Shown: piece after piece, positions 1-6,949 of the stretch | How the letters are laid out: the number at the start of each line of letters is the position of its first letter | Numbering within the stretch: the first letter of the stretch is position 1 | NCBI GenBank assembly: GCA_964630925.1 | Contig: CAZVZK010000103.1 | Span: 1-35,956, forward strand | Source of the DNA: RGDT01 sp964630925 | GTDB lineage: Bacteria; Planctomycetota; Planctomycetia; Gemmatales; Gemmataceae | Direction of reading: 5' to 3' | Length of the DNA: 35,956 nucleotides | Program-made: the position numbers and the translations under genes | The notes under the pieces: generated by a model | Seen by the model: only the letters and a program-made list of their open reading frames with translations | The model's database searches: none | What the model was told of the DNA's origin: nothing

Positions 1-513
1 CCCGCAAGCTCAAGGACGGCAGCTAACGGTGGTAAGTCACCTTGGAAGGGCTGCTGGCCTTGGGCCGTCAAACTCACCTCGGCTGGGAAATACCTCGTCA
101 TCACCCACGCTCAGGGCTGGGACGCTGGGGTGTGGGACGTTCACATCTTTATCGACGGCCGGCTGATCCGCTCGCGTCCGGGGGCCGTGTTCGTGGATTG
201 CACATGGGGGATCGTGTACGCCATCGAGCGAGAGATTGATGCGGACGCTGGCACATTCTGGATGACGACGCAAGACGGGAATGCCTTTCTGTTCGACCTC
301 AAGACGGGCGAGATCATCTGGCAGTCGCGGCCGTGGCGTGTGGCGCGGGGTATCCTCGCCGCGATTCTGCTCGTCCTCAATGCGTCCCTCGCCTGGTGGC
401 TCTTCATCCGGAAGGGCAGAGGAGGGAGGCGGCCGGACTGCACGCCCCACCAGCCCCAGGAGCGTCCGCCCAGCGAGGCGGGGCACAAGGGGATCACGCA
501 TGCCAGGCCGTAA
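1..513 (+). CDS. Membrane-anchored hypothetical protein, 5' end outside window
   Basis: The reading frame is open from base 1 to the TAA at 511-513, so the gene most likely begins left of the window. A GTG at 130 could serve as an internal start, but it would discard residues that align with the next gene. The product ends with a hydrophobic segment at about nt 346-408, followed by a basic, Pro-rich tail, so it is probably C-terminally anchored. It is a paralog of the protein at 529-1215: both share a Phe-Asp-x-x-Thr-Gly-[EQ]-Ile motif just before the membrane segment, and similar residues run through the upstream region. I do not recognise a named family. A second short open stretch in frame 3 (bases 3-26, ending TAA) could instead be the tail of an upstream gene. 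Confidence 0.6.
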   Translation, partial: PASSRTAANGGKSPWKGCWPWAVKLTSAGKYLVITHAQGWDAGVWDVHIFIDGRLIRSRPGAVFVDCTWGIVYAIEREIDADAGTFWMTTQDGNAFLFDLKTGEIIWQSRPWRVARGILAAILLVLNASLAWWLFIRKGRGGRRPDCTPHQPQERPPSEAGHKGITHARP

Positions 514-528
514 GGAGGACGCCCAGTC

Positions 529-1215
529 ATGCCCACACGTCTCCCGCACGTCCTCGCCCTCGCCGCCTTCGCGGCGTTCACGCCGACACCGGCATACGCC
601 TACCACGGCCCGCCGCCGGAAGTGTCGTATGCCAAGCCGACCTCCTGCGGCACGTACCGCTTCGTCGTGTTCGGCCGCAACGGGGGGCCACTCGACGAGG
701 CGCTTCGGGCGGCCTACCCCGCCACCGGCCTGTACCGAGTCGGCGCACCCGCCGTACCGTTGTGGGTGGTTGGCTGGTACGAGTACGAGTCTTGCGTCGA
801 GGTCGCGCGGGACGGGGTGCATCTCGTGCGGATCAAGCACAGGGTCTTCTCGCTGGACGAGCCCGTCCTCGAGTTCTTCGCGTCCGGCTTCTTACTGCGG
901 GCGTACAGCATCCGCGAGCTCGTCGATGATTGGACCACGGTCCCTGTCATACTTGGTGGACGACATCTGAGATACAGACCGGCGACAGCTCTCCATGAAG
1001 GTAGCCTCCGGTACCAGCTCACCGACGAGGACGGCAGCCACCTCGTGTTCGACATCACGACGGGACAGATTGTGTCCGAGGTGCGCCCCCTCCGCCGGGC
1101 GAAGGGCGTGGCGTCGCTCCTACTCCTGGCGTTGAACCTCGCTATCGCGACGTGGATCCTCCTCCGCCCTCTCCGAGCGAGGCCGCCACTGCTACCGCCG
1201 GAGCAAGCGCCGTGA
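529..1215 (+). CDS. Hypothetical protein with signal peptide and C-terminal membrane anchor
   Basis: A 228-residue protein. The N-terminus is a typical secretion signal (basic start, Ala/Leu-rich core, Ala-Tyr-Ala at about residues 22-24). A strongly hydrophobic segment at about residues 194-213 precedes a basic tail, so most of the protein should lie outside the cytoplasm. The start is supported by AAGGAGG at 512-518, which overlaps the stop codon of the upstream paralog and sits about 10 nt from the ATG. The last bases overlap the GTG of the PP2C gene (GTGA), which suggests translational coupling. It is paralogous to the preceding gene. No known domain is recognised; adjacency to a phosphatase hints at a signalling role but does not establish one. 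Confidence 0.72.
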   Translation: MPTRLPHVLALAAFAAFTPTPAYAYHGPPPEVSYAKPTSCGTYRFVVFGRNGGPLDEALRAAYPATGLYRVGAPAVPLWVVGWYEYESCVEVARDGVHLVRIKHRVFSLDEPVLEFFASGFLLRAYSIRELVDDWTTVPVILGGRHLRYRPATALHEGSLRYQLTDEDGSHLVFDITTGQIVSEVRPLRRAKGVASLLLLALNLAIATWILLRPLRARPPLLPPEQAP

Positions 1216-2162
1216 TCACCTTCACCATCCGCGCCGCCGGCCAGACATGCCAGGGGTCGGGCCGCGCCTCCAACGAGGATCGTTTCGCCATCGACGCCTG
1301 TGGCCAACTGTTCGTCGTAGCCGACGGGATGGGCGGCGAGGGCTTCGGTGACGTGGCCGCCCAGCTCGCTGTCGATCTCCTCCCCCGCCGCATCCGGTCC
1401 GCCCTGAATGACCTCGGCAAGCCTGACCGTGCCGTTCAGGGAGCGATGACCGAGGCCCATCAGGGCGTGTGGGCCCTGAACGCCGAGGGCCGCCGCCGCG
1501 GCGCGGCGGTCGCCCTGGCGTTCTGGTTCGGCGATCAGGTTTTCATCACCTGGATAGGAGACTGTCGAGCCTACCTCGTCTCGGTCGGTAAGGCCCAGCA
1601 ACTCACGGAAGATCACGACATCCGGACCGCCCTCATAAGGAACGGCACGCTTACCGCGGAGCAGGCGGAAACCCAACACATCCGCAACGTGCTTTACCGC
1701 TATCTCGGAGTCGCCGAACTTGAGGGCCCGTTCGAGCTCGTCTCTTTCCGCCCTCAGCTCGGGTCCCGCCTCATCCTCGCGTCGGATGGCCTGGGGCGGT
1801 TGAAGGAGGACGTGCTCTTGCCCATCTGCCACGACCACCCCGACCCCTACGAGTGCGCCGCCCGCCTCATCCAGACCGCCGTCGAGCGCGGCACCCGCGA
1901 CGACGCCACCTGCATCGTCGCCGCCTTCGACCCGATCCTCGTTCAACCCTCCTGGCTCGCGGCCAACGACGCCGCGGCCGTCAAACTCGCCCACGCGATC
2001 CATCACGATTCGCTGTTCCAGCACCTGCCCATCCTCGCCGACGCCCTGGAGGACGCCGGCTGCGCCGAGGCCGCCCTCCTCGATCACCTCCGCTCGCCGG
2101 GGCCGCACGGGCGCGGCTGCTGGGTTCTGGACCTTTTGCGTCGGAGCGTGAGCGAACCTTGA
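1212..2162 (+). CDS. PP2C-family Ser/Thr protein phosphatase with Gemmata-type C-terminal domain
   Basis: Predicted Mg/Mn-dependent protein phosphatase (PPM/PP2C), 316 residues, cytoplasmic. The PP2C motifs appear in order: Asn-Glu-Asp-Arg near residue 21, Val-Ala-Asp-Gly-Met-Gly-Gly near 36, Trp-Ile-Gly-Asp-Cys-Arg near 116, Ala-Ser-Asp-Gly-Leu near 193, and Arg-Asp-Asp-Ala-Thr near 230; the Asp residues bind metal. I chose the GTG at 1212 because it overlaps the upstream TGA, has GGAG at 1200-1203, and starts directly before the phosphatase fold; an in-frame ATG at 1152 would overlap the upstream gene deeply. About 55 C-terminal residues (roughly 255-310) lie outside the PP2C fold and match the C-terminus of the protein at 26690-27364 (LADALE-[DE]-AGC, then HLRSPGPH-x-RGCW). 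This phosphatase could reverse Hanks-type kinase signalling; no kinase is adjacent, the nearest being at 10386-13079. Confidence 0.88.
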   Translation: MITFTIRAAGQTCQGSGRASNEDRFAIDACGQLFVVADGMGGEGFGDVAAQLAVDLLPRRIRSALNDLGKPDRAVQGAMTEAHQGVWALNAEGRRRGAAVALAFWFGDQVFITWIGDCRAYLVSVGKAQQLTEDHDIRTALIRNGTLTAEQAETQHIRNVLYRYLGVAELEGPFELVSFRPQLGSRLILASDGLGRLKEDVLLPICHDHPDPYECAARLIQTAVERGTRDDATCIVAAFDPILVQPSWLAANDAAAVKLAHAIHHDSLFQHLPILADALEDAGCAEAALLDHLRSPGPHGRGCWVLDLLRRSVSEP

Positions 2163-2280
2163 TCGGGGAGGGGTGCGTCATGGCCCCGAGTGGAGCGTGA
2201 GCGGCTCTGGATCGGGCGAGCGGGGCCGCGTCAGCGCCCCGAGTGGAGCGTCAGCGGATCTGACGAGCGGGGCCGCGCGG
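2144..2280 (+). repeat. Imperfect tandem repeat overlapping the PP2C stop codon
   Basis: Three diverged units begin GAGCGT[GC]AGCG at 2144, 2193 and 2246 (periods 49 and 53 bp). GCCCCGAGTGGAGCGT is exact at 2183-2198 and 2236-2251, and GAGCGGGGCCGCG recurs. The first unit encodes the last codons and the stop of the phosphatase gene, so the array may have spread from or into the coding end. The remainder of the gap to 2357 shows no gene. Confidence 0.65.
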
Positions 2281-2357
2281 TGGTCGGGCCGTTGCATTGC
2301 ATTGCAGACCCCCTCACACAATCATTTTCCGCGAACTTCCCTCCAACGTGCATCTCA

Positions 2358-3983
2358 TCACCCCTTCGCCTTCACCACCACCCGCTGATTCGCCTTCACG
2401 CCCCTCTTCACCACCTTCCCACCCCCGTGCGGCAGGGTCACCTCCACGTCCACCGCCGCCCGCGCCCCCAACCCGAAATGCACCCCCGCCTCGCCGCCGC
2501 TGCACCAGCCGTGGCCCAGCGTGATCTCGCGCGTCGCCACCACCTTCCCGCCGTCGATCAGACGCACCACAGCGCCGACGCCCTGCCGGTTCACCTTGCC
2601 GCCGCCCTCGACGCGCACGTCCAGCCACCCGCCGCCCTTCGTCTCGTTCTTCAGCAGCATCGGCGCCTCCTCCTCCCACCACACCGGGAAGCCGATGCCC
2701 AGCCGCCCGTCACGCGCGAAGTCGCACACCGGGGCGCACGCCGTGTACGTGATCTTCCGCTCCTTCAGCACCCGCGCGAAGAAGTCGGCCACCCTCTTCG
2801 GCGCCAGATCCTCCTTCGTCGGGAAGTCGTTCACGCCCCAGGCGTCGTCCTTGAAGGTCGGCATCCCGTCCTTCGTGCCGAGGTTGCGGTAGATCACCGG
2901 GCACGGCCTGCCGTCGGCGAACTTCACGATGCTCGTCACCAGGTCGGGCAGGCCGTCGTTGTCCATGTCCTGGATCTCGACGTGCGGCGCCTTCATCGCC
3001 AGCGCCGTCAGACCGCACTTCGCCGTCACCTCCTCGAAGCGCGGCACCCCGCCCTTCGTCCCGCGATGCAGGTACAGCCGCAGCCCCGCCGGCTCGCGCC
3101 AGGGCTGTTTGAAGTGATGCCCGATGAGGACATCCGGCAGGCCGTCGCCGTTCACGTCGGCGATGGCGACCCCGGCCAGGATGTTATCCCGCCCCAGCCC
3201 CTTCCACGCGAACACCTCGCTCGGGGCCTCGGTGAACTTGCCCTTGCCGTCGTTGAGCAGCAGGCGGTTCCTGCCGTCGGCGGCGGTCAGGAACAGGTCG
3301 GGCCACCCGTCGCCATTGAGGTCGGCGATGGCGGTGCCAGGGAACGCCGACCCGCCGGGGATGCCGCACTTCTCGGTGATCTCCTCGAAGGCGTATCCGC
3401 CCTTGTTGCGGAAGACCCGCACTCCGAACTTCGCCTTCGCCTGATAGTAGAAGTCATTCACGACCAGATCGAGCAGCCCGTCGCCGTCGAGGTCCGCCGC
3501 GGCCACGGTGCGGCCCAGCACGCCCGGCGGGCACGCCCCGCTCTTCTCCGAGACATCCACAAGCTTCCCGCCGCCGACGTTCTTGAACAGGCGCGACGGC
3601 TGCGCGCGGACGCCGTCCTTGCCGTTGGCGCTGCACGAGACGTACAGGTCGAGCCGCCCGGTGTTGTCGAGATCGACGAACAGCGCCCCCGAGGCGCACG
3701 CCGACACGCGGACGTCCTTCAGACCGTGGGGGACGAACTTGCCCTCGCGGTTACGCAGGAGCTGGCTGGGCTTGCCGGACGTGTGGAAGGTGCCGACGAA
3801 CAGGTCGGGCCAGCCGTCGCCGTCCACGTCGCCCCAGGCGGCGGCGTGCGCCCGCGACCCGATGAGGATCTTGCCGAGCCCCGACTCATCCGCCACGTCG
3901 CGGAACTTGAACGGGTACTCGGCCAGGGCCGGCGATGCGAGCAGCAGCGCGAAGACGGGTGTCAGGAGGAGGCGGGTCATCAT
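2358..3983 (-). CDS. Secreted FG-GAP/VCBS repeat protein with C-terminal ASPIC/UnbV domain
   Basis: A 541-residue exported protein of the CRTAC1-like type. A signal peptide (about residues 1-21, ending Ala-Leu-Ala) is followed by a seven-bladed-propeller-like array of calcium-binding FG-GAP/VCBS repeats. These show as repeated Asp-[VL]-[DN]-Gly-Asp-Gly-x-Pro-Asp-Leu motifs, with some degenerate copies. The last roughly 90 residues form an ASPIC/UnbV domain, marked by Gly-Val-Gly-Ala-Val-Val-Arg and a His-Phe-Gly-Leu-Gly motif. Such proteins are common, abundant extracytoplasmic proteins in planctomycetes, and their ligands are unknown. Two adjacent ATG codons (3981-3983 and 3978-3980) are possible starts; GAGGG at 3985-3989 is better spaced for the second. 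The frame is open further upstream, but that extension only translates a dispersed repeat. Confidence 0.9.
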   Translation of the reverse strand: MMTRLLLTPVFALLLASPALAEYPFKFRDVADESGLGKILIGSRAHAAAWGDVDGDGWPDLFVGTFHTSGKPSQLLRNREGKFVPHGLKDVRVSACASGALFVDLDNTGRLDLYVSCSANGKDGVRAQPSRLFKNVGGGKLVDVSEKSGACPPGVLGRTVAAADLDGDGLLDLVVNDFYYQAKAKFGVRVFRNKGGYAFEEITEKCGIPGGSAFPGTAIADLNGDGWPDLFLTAADGRNRLLLNDGKGKFTEAPSEVFAWKGLGRDNILAGVAIADVNGDGLPDVLIGHHFKQPWREPAGLRLYLHRGTKGGVPRFEEVTAKCGLTALAMKAPHVEIQDMDNDGLPDLVTSIVKFADGRPCPVIYRNLGTKDGMPTFKDDAWGVNDFPTKEDLAPKRVADFFARVLKERKITYTACAPVCDFARDGRLGIGFPVWWEEEAPMLLKNETKGGGWLDVRVEGGGKVNRQGVGAVVRLIDGGKVVATREITLGHGWCSGGEAGVHFGLGARAAVDVEVTLPHGGGKVVKRGVKANQRVVVKAKG

Positions 3984-4007
3984 TCCCTCGCCGATTGGGT
4001 TGGTGAT

Positions 4008-4120
4008 GTAGGTCGGGTCGAGGCTCTGCGAGGCCCGACATCGATGCTCTTGCGAGAGCCGAGCGATACCCGCTTGATGACGCCGAACGTCGGGCCTCGC
4101 AGAGCCTCGACCCGACCTAC
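4008..4120. repeat. Perfect 32-bp inverted repeat pair (dispersed planctomycete-type element)
   Basis: Positions 4008-4039 (beginning GTAGGTCGGGTCGAGG) are the exact reverse complement of 4089-4120, with a 49-bp spacer. A third copy lies at 29715-29746 in the same orientation as the left arm. The pair occupies most of the 172-bp gap between two genes on the minus strand, so it would lie in the transcript between them and could fold into a large hairpin. It may be a REP-like or non-autonomous mobile repeat, or a transcript-processing signal. Confidence 0.85.
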
Positions 4121-4155
4121 AAAACGCCACTGGGCGCTCTTGCGGGCCCTGGGCG

Positions 4156-5436
4156 TCACCGTTCGCCCGCCGGGATCGTGATCGCGGTCAGGCAGCACAC
4201 GTCCCAATTCTTGACGCCGGGGCGGGCGGCGTTCCAGGTGACGAACAACCGCGCACCCTTGTCGTCGAGCGCCAGCCCATACGTCCCCTTCGGCGTCACG
4301 CCGAACTTGCCGCACGCCTTCGCCAGGAAACAGATGACCTTGCGCGAGCCGGACCGGGTATCCATCTGCACGATCGGCGTGCCGTCGCGGTCGCCGCTGC
4401 CGTGCGCGCCGGGGGCGTAGTAGAGATATCTCCCGTCCGGCGACAGCGCCAGCGCCGTGATGTACTCCTGCGCCCCCGCCGCCGCCGGGCCCAGCTCGCG
4501 TGCCTTCTCCGCCTTCACGTCGAACGCATACACCGACGCCCCGGCCCCCTTGCGGCCCTGCGACACGGTGTAGATGACGCCCTCACGCTCGGGGCTGGCC
4601 GCCCGGATGCCGATGGCCACGTCCAGCACCTCGCTCTTGTTCGCCGCCGCGTCGTAGCGCACGAGCTTGTCGTCCGACTTGCGCGTGTAGTACGCCCGCC
4701 CCGTCGAGGGCGAGACGGCGATGGCCCTGGCGGGCCCATCATCACTCGTGTGGACGACCTTCCGCGTCTTGAGATCCAGCGCGAAGAAGTGCGGGTTGCC
4801 CTTGTTGTCGCCCGGCTGCGTCGAGCCGTAGAAGACCATCCGCCTGGCGTCGAGGGCGCTGACGGGGATGCAGTGCTTCGGCACCGGCCCCTGCATCACC
4901 ACCTCCGTCTTGCCGTCGGCGGGTTTGTACCGCAGCACCCAGTCGCCCTTGTACTTGTTGGCGTCGGTGGTGGTCCGCGTCGAGCCGCGGTGCGTGGCGA
5001 AGTACAGCCATCCGTCCGACCCCAGCCCGATCTGGCTGTGGATCTTCCCGGGGACGTAGTGCCCCTCGGGCAGCGCCAGCGTCTTCGCCACGTCGGCCAC
5101 GCGCACGGCGGCCTTCTTGGCCGGGTCGTACTCGTAGATGTAGGCGTTGCCGCGCGGCGCGAGGTGGTCGCCGATGGCGCTGTAGAACTTGCCGCCGGCG
5201 AACAGCGACTCGCCCCAGATCGACCACGGCTTCCCGGCGTAGTCCTGGCCCGGCAGGTAGAGCAGCTCCACCTCCGGGGCCGTCTTCGCCACGGCGACGC
5301 CCTTCTGGACGGTGGTAGGTGGCTCGAGAAGGACGGCGCCCGTGATGGTGACGGACGCCTTACCGTCCGGCAGCGTGGGCGTCACCCAGGCGGCGCCCTT
5401 CTGCGACAACGCGAGGAGGAGGATCAGCGCGGTCAT
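4156..5436 (-). CDS. Secreted beta-propeller protein, function unknown
   Basis: A 426-residue protein with a short hydrophobic N-terminus (a likely signal peptide of about 15 residues). The remainder has beta-propeller character: repeated hydrophobic-strand and Gly/Asp-turn units such as Leu-Ser-Pro-Asp-Gly-Arg-Tyr-Leu-Tyr-Tyr, Ala-Val-Ser-Pro-Ser-Thr-Gly-Arg-Ala-Tyr-Tyr and Gly-Ser-Asp-Gly-Trp-Leu-Tyr-Phe. These resemble YVTN/SMP-30-like propellers. No catalytic motif was recognised. It follows the ASPIC protein's promoter region on the same strand, separated by the 32-bp inverted repeat pair. The start ATG at 5434-5436 has a modest GGAG-type site upstream. Confidence 0.8.
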   Translation of the reverse strand: MTALILLLALSQKGAAWVTPTLPDGKASVTITGAVLLEPPTTVQKGVAVAKTAPEVELLYLPGQDYAGKPWSIWGESLFAGGKFYSAIGDHLAPRGNAYIYEYDPAKKAAVRVADVAKTLALPEGHYVPGKIHSQIGLGSDGWLYFATHRGSTRTTTDANKYKGDWVLRYKPADGKTEVVMQGPVPKHCIPVSALDARRMVFYGSTQPGDNKGNPHFFALDLKTRKVVHTSDDGPARAIAVSPSTGRAYYTRKSDDKLVRYDAAANKSEVLDVAIGIRAASPEREGVIYTVSQGRKGAGASVYAFDVKAEKARELGPAAAGAQEYITALALSPDGRYLYYAPGAHGSGDRDGTPIVQMDTRSGSRKVICFLAKACGKFGVTPKGTYGLALDDKGARLFVTWNAARPGVKNWDVCCLTAITIPAGER

Positions 5437-5512
5437 GGTGGCTCCGCCCTGGGGGCTTCTGTTCGTCCGGCTGCACTCCCGGCAGTGTATCCCCTCCGTC
5501 AGAGGACGGCGA

Positions 5513-6061
5513 TCACTCCGGGAGCCGGAACGAGTCGATGAACCGCTCCGCCGCCGCCCCGGTGACGGCCTCGCGCGTCTCCCCCGTGACGAGCAACTGG
5601 TAGAGCCGGCCCTTGGAGTAGACGGTCCGCTGCCGGATGAACGCCTTCGGCCCGACCTCGATCACCAGCTCGAAGCCCGGACGCTTCCCCCCGCCCACGG
5701 TGATGTCCTTCTCCGTCAGGACCTTGCCCTTGGTGCGCTTCACCGTGCCCTCCCGCTGTCTCTTGGCGAAGTCGGCGGGGTCGAGGGCGTCGAACTTCTC
5801 CGCGAACATCTCGGAATACTGGAGGAAGCCGGCGGTGAATTCGACGCCGTCCTTCTTCGCCTCCGCCCGCACGTCCTTCACCGTCGCCAGGCTGGACCCC
5901 TTCTTCTCCGTCACCTTCGGCTTGCCGGGGAACGAGACAGTGAATGCCCCGTCCGCCGCCGAGTGCTTCACCCAGCCGTCCTTCTCCTCCTGGGCGGAGG
6001 CGCCGGACGCCGCGAGCAAGACCGCCGCCACCCCCGCCCAGATGCGATACCCGTGTCTCAT
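5513..6061 (-). CDS. Small secreted conserved hypothetical protein
   Basis: A 182-residue protein with a clear signal peptide (about 24 residues, ending Ser-Ala-Gln). The mature part begins with a Phe-Thr-Val-Ser-Phe-Pro-Gly-Lys-Pro strand motif and ends with a Phe-Ile-Asp-Ser-Phe-Arg-Leu helix-end motif. That layout resembles small exported proteins with a PsbP/DcrB-like alpha/beta fold found in planctomycetes and cyanobacteria. The similarity is by eye only. No enzymatic residues were identified. It is co-directional with its neighbours, with 76 bp to the propeller gene downstream and 27 bp to the stop codon of the gene upstream. Confidence 0.75.
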   Translation of the reverse strand: MRHGYRIWAGVAAVLLAASGASAQEEKDGWVKHSAADGAFTVSFPGKPKVTEKKGSSLATVKDVRAEAKKDGVEFTAGFLQYSEMFAEKFDALDPADFAKRQREGTVKRTKGKVLTEKDITVGGGKRPGFELVIEVGPKAFIRQRTVYSKGRLYQLLVTGETREAVTGAAAERFIDSFRLPE

Positions 6062-6088
6062 GTTCGTCCCCTGGATAAGCCACCGCCC

Positions 6089-6508
6089 CTATTCCCCCAT
6101 CAGCTCTCCGGCCGTCGCCTCGTCGAAGCCCATCTCCGCGAGGGCGTCGATCACCTGCCGCCGCGTCAACGGCGGGGGCAGGGCGGCGGCATGGCGAGCG
6201 AACCCCTCCTCGAACCCCGCCCGGAACTCCTCCTCCCGGTGCGGCGACTCATCCCGGATGAGCCGGTAGAGCCGGACGACCTGATCGGCCCGGAGGGCCG
6301 CCGACAGCCGCCCGAGGTACTCGGGCGGGCAGCCCAGCTCGCCGTTCTTGCTCACCTCACGCGCCATCTCCCCGGCGATGGCATCGTGGACGGAGGGCAT
6401 GTCCCAGGCGGCGGCGATCCACTCCGCCGGCGGATCGGGGCAGCCTCCGGCCGCCGGGAACGACCAGGGATCATCCTGCACCGCCGCCAGATACTCCTCA
6501 CGCCCCAT
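6089..6508 (-). CDS. Small acidic hypothetical protein
   Basis: A 139-residue, acidic, apparently all-helical cytoplasmic protein with no recognised family. The start at 6506-6508 is preferred because GGAGG at about 6517-6521 is well placed. An in-frame ATG at 6521-6523, overlapping the stop of the upstream remnant, would add five residues. The Met-Gly-Arg-Glu-Glu-Tyr-Leu opening resembles the short helical starts of several Gemmata small-protein families, but I cannot name one. It may once have been co-transcribed with the ATP-grasp gene whose remnant lies just upstream. Confidence 0.65.
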   Translation of the reverse strand: MGREEYLAAVQDDPWSFPAAGGCPDPPAEWIAAAWDMPSVHDAIAGEMAREVSKNGELGCPPEYLGRLSAALRADQVVRLYRLIRDESPHREEEFRAGFEEGFARHAAALPPPLTRRQVIDALAEMGFDEATAGELMGE

Positions 6509-6522
6509 CTCACACCCTCCCA

Positions 6523-6754
6523 TCACGCCACCATCAGTTGCAGCCACCGCGCCTCCAGCAGCCCCGCGTACCCCATCGGCTCCAGGCCGTACCGGCTCAG
6601 CGAGTACCCGTCGTTGGCCTCGACCAGCACCGTCCGCCCGTCGAGCAGGACGCCGAAGTCGATCCCGTACGCGGAACCCCTCCCACGCGCGGTAGAACGT
6701 GTCCGACGCCGGGGCCCCGTCCTGCCCCTGGATGAACGCCTGCTTCAGTTTCAC
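6523..6754 (-). pseudogene. Frameshifted 3' remnant of an ATP-grasp (R2K/DUF4343-like) gene
   Basis: Read on the minus strand, codons from about 6754 to 6680 give a sensible segment ending Phe-Tyr-Arg-Ala-Trp-Glu-Gly. The frame then shifts and continues as Ala-Tyr-Gly-Ile-Asp-Phe-Gly-Val-Leu, with Val-Glu-Ala-Asn-Asp-Gly-Tyr, ending with a stop at 6523-6525. The Tyr-Gly-x-Asp-Phe-Gly ... Val-Glu-x-Asn-Asp-Gly-Tyr pattern is the C-terminal signature of ATP-grasp proteins of the R2K type. Only about 75 residues remain, so the N-terminal two-thirds is missing as well. The shift lies close to a GGGG run and could be a sequencing error, but the missing 5' part supports decay. Confidence 0.6.
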
Positions 6755-6949
6755 GGCGGACGCCCTCCCCCCGTCTGCGATGACCCGACCCGGTCATCAT
6801 CATCGCCCCGGCCCGGATCGCCCAGGCCCCCGGCCGGGCGGAAACCTCCCCGGTGGGCTGGCGGATCACCGCAACGGGGGGTAGTCTGACTCAAGTTGTC
6901 CGTGGGGCCCTGCCCCTGCCCCCTGACCCATGACCCCCTGACCCCCGAG

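Noticed and set aside
3984..4130. N-terminal extension of the FG-GAP/ASPIC protein by about 49 residues
   Set aside because: The extension translates the 32-bp dispersed repeat; the signal peptide and ribosome site place the start at 3980-3983.
2190..4181. A 663-codon plus-strand open frame opposite the FG-GAP/ASPIC gene
   Set aside because: It is rich in Arg/His/Pro/Ala, has no family features and is antisense to a gene with a signal peptide and repeated calcium-binding motifs. High GC content makes long antisense frames common here.
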